From Fuerstiella sp. (GTDB lineage Bacteria; Planctomycetota; Planctomycetia; Planctomycetales; Planctomycetaceae), in assembly GCA_022447225.1 (NCBI GenBank), contig JAKVAZ010000009.1, positions 186,001-250,000 on the forward strand: a stretch of DNA of 64,000 nt, in the 5' to 3' direction. The position numbers and the translations under genes are program-made. Each line of letters opens with the position of its first letter. The first letter of the stretch is position 1. Below, one piece after another: positions 57,749 through 64,000 of the stretch. Below the pieces are notes generated by a model. The model made no database searches and was not told where the DNA came from. It saw nothing but the letters and a program-made list of their open reading frames with translations.

Positions 57749-58208
57749 CATTGCAGTTTCGACACTGCAGGCAGCGCAGCTCTCCCGATTTGACACAAAC
57801 ACTCTCCGCCCTGAAATAACGCAACAGTTGCCGCCAAATTGACAATCTTTCAGCGGACGCTCATATTTCGCGCCTGTGCCTGCTATTTCATCTGCAACAT
57901 CCTCACTGAAACAAAGATTCCAGGAATCTGAGTACATTCATTGCGGTTCATGCGTCATCATGAACAAAGTCAAAGGTAAGGCATCAGCAGACTCTTAATC
58001 CGGAACGTGGATTCCGTGTGCCGCGTTATCCACGGCGCACCGCAGCCAGGAATGTGACTCAGAAGGTCCGACATCAGGTAAGACTGATTGTCCTCCTGCT
58101 CAGCCCCTTTACCTTCGACGCCACAGCACTAAACTTCCCGTCAATTCAGTGAACCCAACAGTCTGAATTGAGTGGCACAATTTTACATTGAACCAACAGG
58201 AACTGAAC
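57749..58208. other. gap with a hairpin
   Basis: No gene is supported. GTGTGCCG (58016-58023) pairs with CGGCGCAC (58033-58040), with one G-T pair and a 9-base loop, about 170 bases before the lipoprotein start. No T tract follows. Confidence 0.45.
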
Positions 58209-58805
58209 ATGTCACGCAAATGGATGACCCTCACCGTTGGCAGCCTGCTGACAGTTGCCGGCTGCAATTCCTCGGAAGAATACAAAGACTATTCCAACGC
58301 TCCCCTCAGTGAGAACACCAGTCACGACCACGACCACGACCACGCAGCGGGAATGCACGGCGGGCAGATCATAGAATTTGATGCTGCTCATGCGCATCAT
58401 GCAGAACTGGTGTTCGATGAACAGACTCGCGACATCACGCTTTATTTCTATGGCCCAGAAATTGGTAAGGCGCAGACAGCCGAAGGCCTGGTATTTGAAG
58501 TCGACAAGGAAGATGGTGACGAAATGCACCTCGATGCAACTGCAATGCCCCTGGAAGGCGAAACCGAAGACACGGCTTCACGGTTCGTCGTCGCAGGATC
58601 TGATCTGCCTGCGGAGCTCACTTCGATCGCTGACCTGCACTGTCACTTTCATGTGAATCTGAGTGGTCAGGAATTCACAGGTCACCTTGTCCATGATGAT
58701 CATCATGATGAACACAGTGAACACGATGAACACGATGAACACGATGAACACGATGAACACGATGAACACGATGAACACAGTGAACACAGTGAAGAAGACC
58801 AGTAA
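58209..58805 (+). CDS. histidine-rich metal-binding lipoprotein
   Basis: The 198-residue product has a lipoprotein signal ending LTVAGC with Cys19. A cluster SHDHDHDHAAGMHGG follows, then a beta-rich middle (HAELVFDEQTRDITLYFYG). The C-terminal tail of HDE and HSE triplets is coded by a 9-base tandem repeat. The His/Asp/Glu-rich tails suggest zinc, copper or nickel binding outside the cytoplasm. ATG 58209 has AGGAA nearby upstream and places the signal properly. Confidence 0.85.
   Translation: MSRKWMTLTVGSLLTVAGCNSSEEYKDYSNAPLSENTSHDHDHDHAAGMHGGQIIEFDAAHAHHAELVFDEQTRDITLYFYGPEIGKAQTAEGLVFEVDKEDGDEMHLDATAMPLEGETEDTASRFVVAGSDLPAELTSIADLHCHFHVNLSGQEFTGHLVHDDHHDEHSEHDEHDEHDEHDEHDEHDEHSEHSEEDQ
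58710..58790 (+). repeat. 9-bp tandem repeat coding HDE/HSE triplets
   Basis: Nine units of nine bases: one GAACACAGT, six GAACACGAT, and two GAACACAGT. The repeats encode the acidic-histidine tail of the lipoprotein. Length changes would keep the frame, so copy number may vary between strains. Confidence 0.9.
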
Positions 58806-59046
58806 ACCATCACTGACAAACGTTGATGGGCACGAGGGTCACGAACAGCACTCTACAAGAGAGAATTCCGGGTAAACTGTAGTGAAGGAGTGGTCTGTCA
58901 GCTTCGAACGACGATCAATCGGAACGTTCACCTCGGAAACCCTGGATGACCTGAATTGATTCAATCGGCGATCGTGAATTCATAGCGCAAATGTCGGTTG
59001 TGCGCTGACCATTGCTGAAGTTCCTGTCTCATTGAAGGAAAACAGA

Positions 59047-59913
59047 TTGGCCGCCAGCAACAGGAGAATCAACGACAGCAGACAACAAACCTGGCGACGA
59101 ATTCTGCCAGCCTGCGCGTTGCTGGTGGTTGCGGCTGTGTTTTCGTGCGTAATCATCGTATCGACAGAAACATCGGCTGCTGGTCCGCCGGTCATCCGTG
59201 TTACCCGCATCGCCGAATATCCACATGATCAGCAGGCATTTTGTCAGGGGCTGACTGTTTACAATGACGAATTACTGGAAGGTACGGGACGATATCAGCA
59301 TTCGGCACTCCGCCGCGTCAATATTGGGACGGGCCAAGTCAGGAAACAGGTACGACTTGCCGACAATGTTTTCGGAGAAGGTGTGACCCTTTGGAAGGAC
59401 CGGGTTATCCAGCTCACATGGGAAAATGGATACCTGATCATCTACGACGCCGACACACTGACCCCTCTGAATAAGGTGAGTTACGGTCAGATCGATTCAA
59501 CCCTTAGGCAGGGCTGGGGCGTCACTCATGATGGAAAGAATCTGATTGTCAGCGACGGCAGTGCTTTACTGAGATTCATCGATCCAGCAACATGGAAGAC
59601 CGTCCGCCGTATCAAAGTCCGATCCGGCAGACGGTCCATTCAAAATCTGAACGAACTGGAATACGTCAACGGTGAGATTCTGGCCAATGTTTGGTATTCA
59701 TCACGGATTGCCCGTATCGATCCTGAATCGGGAGCAGTCAAAGGATGGCTCGAACTTAAGCAACTTTTCCCGCGTACGGTCCGGCGTAATCGGGAAGCGG
59801 TCTTGAACGGCATCGCCTGGGATGCCGTAAATCAACGCCTGTTTGTGACAGGAAAGTATTGGCCGTCTCTGTTTGAAATCACCTGGGACGGCCTTCCCGG
59901 TCAAAATCGCTGA
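59047..59913 (+). CDS. glutamine cyclotransferase-like protein
   Basis: The 288-residue product has one N-terminal hydrophobic segment (signal anchor) and then a beta-propeller of glutaminyl-peptide cyclotransferase type. Markers are AFCQGLTVYNDELLEGTGRYQHSALR and ILANVWYSSRIARIDPESG. The enzyme converts N-terminal Gln to pyroglutamate on exported proteins. TTG 59047 follows AAGGA by seven bases. Confidence 0.88.
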   Translation: MAASNRRINDSRQQTWRRILPACALLVVAAVFSCVIIVSTETSAAGPPVIRVTRIAEYPHDQQAFCQGLTVYNDELLEGTGRYQHSALRRVNIGTGQVRKQVRLADNVFGEGVTLWKDRVIQLTWENGYLIIYDADTLTPLNKVSYGQIDSTLRQGWGVTHDGKNLIVSDGSALLRFIDPATWKTVRRIKVRSGRRSIQNLNELEYVNGEILANVWYSSRIARIDPESGAVKGWLELKQLFPRTVRRNREAVLNGIAWDAVNQRLFVTGKYWPSLFEITWDGLPGQNR

Positions 59914-60030
59914 AGCCCCATACCGTCTCCGTTTGTCTCACATCATGAATAATCCAGAAATCACAATTCAGCGGATCCGGATCAGCGGATTGCGGAATGG
60001 TATTCACTCGAATCGTGTATCGGCCCACAC

Positions 60031-61941
60031 ATGACGCAGTCTCATCGGCCACTCCAGTGCGAACAACACTTTGATACACTTCGTCAGTGGCTTGACATGG
60101 AGGGTGAAGCCGAACGGCGGCGACTGGAAGAACGACGTAAAGTACAGTCTTCGAGTGATGCAGAACGTCGAGGGGAAACACTCCTGGATTTGGAAATTCG
60201 GACCCACAGCACGGGGCTTGGTGGCCGATACCTGCTAACGCTTCAGAAACGTCGAAAAACAGAAAAACTCCCCTGGCATCGATTCAAAGTCGGAAGCCCT
60301 GTTCTGCTGTCTCCCGAAAGCGATAATTCCGAATCAGCAATACAGGGTGTGGTCAGTGGTCGAAACGTGGACTCGCTAGACATCGCTGTCGAAAAATGGC
60401 CAACGGGTCAACGGTTTCGACTCGATTTGTCTCCCGACGAGATCACTCGCAAACGTCAGATTGCGGCAATGGAAATCGCCGAAAACGCTGCAGGTCGTCT
60501 CGGCCAGCTGCGCGACATTCTGCTCTACGACCGGGTACCGGTGTTTGAGTCTCCGGTGGCGATGCCTTCTTCGGAGAGTCTCAATGACTCTCAGCAACAG
60601 GCTGTCGAATTCTCGCTGTCAGCTCAGGATCTCGCAATTATCCACGGACCGCCTGGTACAGGTAAAACCACGACCGTAGTCGAATTGATTCGACAAACGG
60701 TAGCCGGCGGTGAACGAGTACTGGCCTGCGCACCCAGCAACACGGCAGTGGACAATCTGCTCGAACGTCTCGTCACTGCCGGAGAACCAGCCGTCCGGCT
60801 TGGTCACCCCGCAAGGGTTCTTGAAGTGGTGCGCGCTCACACACTGGACGCTCTCGTTGAAAAACATGACGCCTGGCCGTTGATTCAGGAAATGCAGCGG
60901 GAAGCAGAACAGCTTAGTCGCAAAGCCAGGCGATTCACGCGAGGACGACCGGCACCAGGTCAAAAGTACCAGCAACGACAGGAAGCCCGGGAACTTCGCA
61001 AACATGCGCGCATGATGGAACGCCAGGCTGTCAATGAAATCATTGCAGGAGCTCGTGTCATCTGCGCAACCGTCAGTTTTGACTTTAGCATTCTGGAAGA
61101 ACATGCATTTGATCTGCTTGTGATTGACGAAGCGTGCCAGAGTGTCGAACCGGGTTGCTGGGTCCCGTTGAAATATGCCGACCGTGTCGTCCTGGCGGGC
61201 GACCACTGTCAGCTGCCGCCCACGATTCTGTCGCAGGAAGCGGCAAGAGAAGGATTCGCGGTCAGTCTGATGCAGAGGCTGGCAGCACACTACGGTGATC
61301 ACATCACTCGACAGCTGACCGTTCAGTACCGCATGCATGAACAAATCATGCGATTCTCGTCAAATACGTTCTACGACGGCAGGTTAACCGCTCATGAAAC
61401 CGTCCGGCACCACACATTGAATGATTTGCCAACCGTCAACATTACCCATGACAGCCCGGTCCTATACATCGATACGGCTGGCGCCGGATGGAACGAACAA
61501 CTGGAGCCTGAGGGACTGAGTAAATTCAATCCCAACGAGGGTCGTCTGGTCCTTGAGCAGATCAGCCAGCTGTGCGAAGCGGGACTCAGCCCGTCTGACA
61601 TCGCGGTCATCGCGCCGTACGCAGCTCAGGTCCGCTGGCTGCGACAGCACTCTGTCTACGATCGTCTGGAAATCGACACGGTCGACGGCTTTCAGGGGCG
61701 CGAGAAGGAAGCCGTCGTGATGTGTACCGTACGGTCCAATTCGAAAGGAGAAGTCGGCTTTCTGTCAGATTCCCGAAGGATGAATGTTGCACTCACCCGT
61801 GCCCGTCGAAAACTGATTGTGATTGGAGACAGCGCGACCCTGGGCGCCGACGAGTTCTTTCGGAACCTGCTGGCATGGTTCGACGAAACCGGAAATTACA
61901 AAACGGTCTGGGAAACGACGACAGACGCAGATCCGGCTTGA
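60031..61941 (+). CDS. superfamily I helicase (IGHMBP2/SMUBP-2-like)
   Basis: The 636-residue product has Walker A GPPGTGKTTT near residue 208, a DEACQS Walker B, QYRMHEQI and VDGFQGREKEAVVM, then RMNVALTRARRKLIVIGD. These are the motifs of IGHMBP2/UPF1-like helicases. It may act on RNA or DNA. No partner is adjacent. Confidence 0.94.
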   Translation: MTQSHRPLQCEQHFDTLRQWLDMEGEAERRRLEERRKVQSSSDAERRGETLLDLEIRTHSTGLGGRYLLTLQKRRKTEKLPWHRFKVGSPVLLSPESDNSESAIQGVVSGRNVDSLDIAVEKWPTGQRFRLDLSPDEITRKRQIAAMEIAENAAGRLGQLRDILLYDRVPVFESPVAMPSSESLNDSQQQAVEFSLSAQDLAIIHGPPGTGKTTTVVELIRQTVAGGERVLACAPSNTAVDNLLERLVTAGEPAVRLGHPARVLEVVRAHTLDALVEKHDAWPLIQEMQREAEQLSRKARRFTRGRPAPGQKYQQRQEARELRKHARMMERQAVNEIIAGARVICATVSFDFSILEEHAFDLLVIDEACQSVEPGCWVPLKYADRVVLAGDHCQLPPTILSQEAAREGFAVSLMQRLAAHYGDHITRQLTVQYRMHEQIMRFSSNTFYDGRLTAHETVRHHTLNDLPTVNITHDSPVLYIDTAGAGWNEQLEPEGLSKFNPNEGRLVLEQISQLCEAGLSPSDIAVIAPYAAQVRWLRQHSVYDRLEIDTVDGFQGREKEAVVMCTVRSNSKGEVGFLSDSRRMNVALTRARRKLIVIGDSATLGADEFFRNLLAWFDETGNYKTVWETTTDADPA

Positions 61942-62146
61942 CGTACGAACTCACGCAAGGGTTGTCATGGGCAACTGATGCGACCTTACTCGGGGCACGC
62001 CGGCCGACAATAAGTGACGTTCCCTGGGTGCCATTAACGTGAGAGACGACCACAACAGTTACCCGGCTGTTAAAATTCTGTTGAGGCTGGTGTGAGCGAC
62101 GGTTTCCCTGAACATCCGTCACGGATTGATCGGTAGTGCAATTCTG

Positions 62147-62620
62147 TTATTGCTGCGCAGCGACCAGATTGCGAATTCCTTCTCCGACAGGCACGTTGAT
62201 GAACAGAGCCCCGAGAAATTCGTCTGCGTCCACATTCCGCAATTCGTGCTCCACCGAAGGTGGGATGTAGACGACGTCACCGGATGACACAGCCTGAGCC
62301 GTTCCTCCCAGATTCATAACACCGCGACCAGTGGTGATGACCACCAATTCTTCGGAGTCAGGGTGAATGTGCAACTCTTCGACGTGGCGACCTTCAGGCG
62401 GAATCAGAATGTGATGAACGAACTGGATCGTCTGCAGGCAGGTCCGCTCCTCAGGACCTTCAGTTTCGAACAGTCGGCGTACCGGTGCGGGCGTCGATGA
62501 TCGATCGACCCAGTTACCCTGATCGTCGCGAACACGATACTGGACAACCCGATGAGGATTGTTGTAAAGCAGGCTCATAACCCTGCCGTAGACCTGTGTT
62601 TTCCAATTCGCGGTGGGCAT
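62147..62620 (-). CDS. cupin-domain protein
   Basis: The 157-residue product is a single cupin. The metal motif reads HVEELHIHPDSEELVVITTG, then VVYIPPSVEHELRNV gives the second cupin motif. The substrate is unknown. The start was set at ATG 62620, five bases after AGGAG; a GTG at 62641 and ATG at 62623 are alternatives. It lies 55 bases after the cysteine synthase-like gene on the same strand. Confidence 0.82.
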   Translation of the reverse strand: MPTANWKTQVYGRVMSLLYNNPHRVVQYRVRDDQGNWVDRSSTPAPVRRLFETEGPEERTCLQTIQFVHHILIPPEGRHVEELHIHPDSEELVVITTGRGVMNLGGTAQAVSSGDVVYIPPSVEHELRNVDADEFLGALFINVPVGEGIRNLVAAQQ

Positions 62621-62675
62621 CATCGCTCCTCTGTCGTTCACAGAATTCCGTCAGAGCAGGCGGAACGGAACAAAC

Positions 62676-64000
62676 CTACGGACTGTCATTGGTCGCACCC
62701 ACGGATGTCGTGGTTTGGAAACCTTTACGGACCCACTCATCCAGTCCACCTTTTGCACTGCGCACGTTGCGGTAACCTTTGGATTTCAGGAACAGGGTCG
62801 CGTACTTGGAGAATTTACCGATGTTGCAGACGGTCACGATTGCGGCATCACGATCATCGGGCAGTTCCGCACTCCGATCACTCAGATCATCCTGTGGTAT
62901 GTTGATGGAGCCGGGAATGTGAGACTCGGCGAAATGCTCTTCTGATCGAATATCCAGCAGAACCGGTCTGGCGGACGACTCCAGTTGAACATTAAGGTCT
63001 TTGACGCGAATGGAATCGTGCGGGTTCTTGAGGTTTTCGACGAGGTTCGCAAGAAACTGTTCGTTCCTGCTCGGTGCTCCACTTTCGGGCTCGTCGGATT
63101 TCCCGGGGGGACGCAATTCAGGAAAATGCCGGAGCACCGAAGATGCATATTTGAAGATATTGTCACAAAAGATCACCACAACCACATTGCCCGGTTCGTC
63201 CGGGACAAGTTTGAACGCCCCAGCCAGGTTCATACCCGAACTGGGACCGGCCACGATACTTTCCTCCCGATTCAAACGCAGACAGAGGTCATAGGCCTCC
63301 TCGTCACTGACATCGACTTCCGCGTCGTATTCTTCCGGGTGATAAAGTTCCGTTTGGCCAAGCTGACGCTTACTGCGGACACCAGGAATATCGTGACCAT
63401 CCTCCGGTGCAACACCCAGAACTTTTACTGCACGGTTCTGTTCCTTTAGAAAACGACCTGTCCCGGTAATCGTGCCGCATGTACCGAGTCCGGCGACAAA
63501 GTGAGTGACACGACCCTGTGTTTGACGCCAGATTTCCGGCCCGGTCGTACGGTAATGGGCGCCCGGATTGGCTTCGTTGATGTACTGATCCAGAATCTCA
63601 AATTCGTCTTCAGCCTGCGCGGTTTCCCGTGCCCTGGCGATGGCACCTTCCGGGGCTCCCGGCAGAGGACACAGAGCATCATCGAGTTCAATGACCTCTG
63701 CCCCGAAAAACCGCAAAACAGTGCGTTTCTCAACCGGAATCTGGTCGGACAACGGTGTGCGCAGCGAATACCCCTTCAGATTACCGACCAATGCCAGTCC
63801 GATTCCGGTGTTGCCCGACGTCGCCTCAACCAGTTTTTTTCCTGGTGCAAGCAGGCCTCGTTCTTCCGCATCCAAAATCAGATTGTTCGCCACACGGTCC
63901 TTGACGGCACCAAACGGATTATACCACTCAAGTTTAGCGTACACGCGAGTGTGTTTGAACGGCACCACTTTATTCAGACGCACAATGGGGGTGGGGTTCT
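62676..64000 (-). CDS. cysteine synthase-like / rhodanese fusion, 5' end cut by window edge
   Basis: The gene runs off the right edge; the visible part starts with PTPIVRLNKV, matching the GxTPLVRLN beginning of cysteine synthases. The PLP lysine is in NPFGAVKDR, the substrate loop is TSGNTGIGLAL, and the phosphate loop is GTCGTITGTGR. After about residue 335 comes a rhodanese domain with PVLLDIRSEEHFAESHIPG and active-site CNIGKF. It should make cysteine from an activated serine and sulfide, with the rhodanese part delivering sulfur. This activity is inferred. Confidence 0.92.
   Translation of the reverse strand, partial: NPTPIVRLNKVVPFKHTRVYAKLEWYNPFGAVKDRVANNLILDAEERGLLAPGKKLVEATSGNTGIGLALVGNLKGYSLRTPLSDQIPVEKRTVLRFFGAEVIELDDALCPLPGAPEGAIARARETAQAEDEFEILDQYINEANPGAHYRTTGPEIWRQTQGRVTHFVAGLGTCGTITGTGRFLKEQNRAVKVLGVAPEDGHDIPGVRSKRQLGQTELYHPEEYDAEVDVSDEEAYDLCLRLNREESIVAGPSSGMNLAGAFKLVPDEPGNVVVVIFCDNIFKYASSVLRHFPELRPPGKSDEPESGAPSRNEQFLANLVENLKNPHDSIRVKDLNVQLESSARPVLLDIRSEEHFAESHIPGSINIPQDDLSDRSAELPDDRDAAIVTVCNIGKFSKYATLFLKSKGYRNVRSAKGGLDEWVRKGFQTTTSVGATNDSP

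Noticed and set aside
58578-58787. minus-strand frame of repeated hydrophobic residues (VFI units)
   Set aside because: Antisense of the 9-bp HDE repeat, not a membrane protein.

Overview
The window looks like chromosomal DNA from a planctomycete (Planctomycetota, most like the Planctomycetaceae or Fuerstiella type). This rests on family content rather than a database search. A DUF1501 protein sits next to a large PSCyt1/DUF1549/DUF1553 protein. There is also a DUF1080 (3-keto-disaccharide hydrolase-like) secreted protein, a sulfatase, a Gfo/Idh/MocA oxidoreductase, a CehA/McbA-type lipoprotein, a leucine-rich-repeat lipoprotein and a Tat-exported sugar isomerase-like protein. Typical of that phylum as well are the moderate GC content, long non-coding gaps (thirteen of about 300 bp or more) and frequent GTG/TTG starts behind good Shine-Dalgarno sequences. 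I see no tRNA, rRNA, CRISPR array, insertion sequence, phage gene or integrase, so this reads as ordinary core and accessory chromosome.

Layout. 1-6.8 kb: a small membrane protein, an orphan GyrA/ParC-type topoisomerase subunit with an altered quinolone-region sequence, a NagB/PIG-L fusion and a STAS protein. 6.8-9.3 kb: a DUF1080 protein and an ApbE flavin transferase whose C-terminus is an NqrM-like domain. 10-14.8 kb: the DUF1501 and PSCyt1/DUF1549/DUF1553 pair. 15-22.5 kb, all minus strand: a CehA/McbA-PA14 lipoprotein followed by a three-subunit molybdenum hydroxylase (FAD, 2Fe-2S, Mo subunits) and a MoaD-like ubiquitin-fold protein. 22.7-29.7 kb: a CBM9-like protein, an LRR lipoprotein, a Gfo/Idh/MocA oxidoreductase and a cytoplasmic molybdopterin oxidoreductase. 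29.8-34.1 kb: a VanX-like dipeptidase, a DUF6817 protein, rpsU and a sulfatase.

34.4-42.6 kb is a plus-strand run: gltX, UDP-glucuronate decarboxylase, UDP-glucuronate 4-epimerase, a methyltransferase, a polytopic membrane protein, nadC and a TIM-barrel isomerase-like protein. The two nucleotide-sugar enzymes both use UDP-glucuronate, which points to pentose- and uronate-containing surface glycans. 43.3-48.5 kb: a DUF58/transglutaminase pair, a GGQ release-factor-like protein and a YkgJ-type Cys-cluster protein. 49.1-55.8 kb, minus strand: serS, an M20 dipeptidase and two adjacent, translationally coupled membrane-anchored dynamin-like GTPases. 56-64 kb: a seven-iron ferredoxin with a clear terminator, an ECF sigma factor, a His-rich lipoprotein carrying a 9-bp tandem repeat, a glutamine cyclotransferase, a superfamily I helicase, a cupin protein and a cysteine synthase-rhodanese fusion cut by the right edge.

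The strongest second-look items are the ApbE-NqrM fusion, which would put two Na+-NQR maturation activities on one membrane protein, and the coupled GTPase pair, which is suggestive in a phylum with elaborate membranes. Next come the topoisomerase A subunit with a rearranged HPH-GDS motif and several enzymes with substituted catalytic motifs (NagB domain, sulfatase, Gfo/Idh/MocA).
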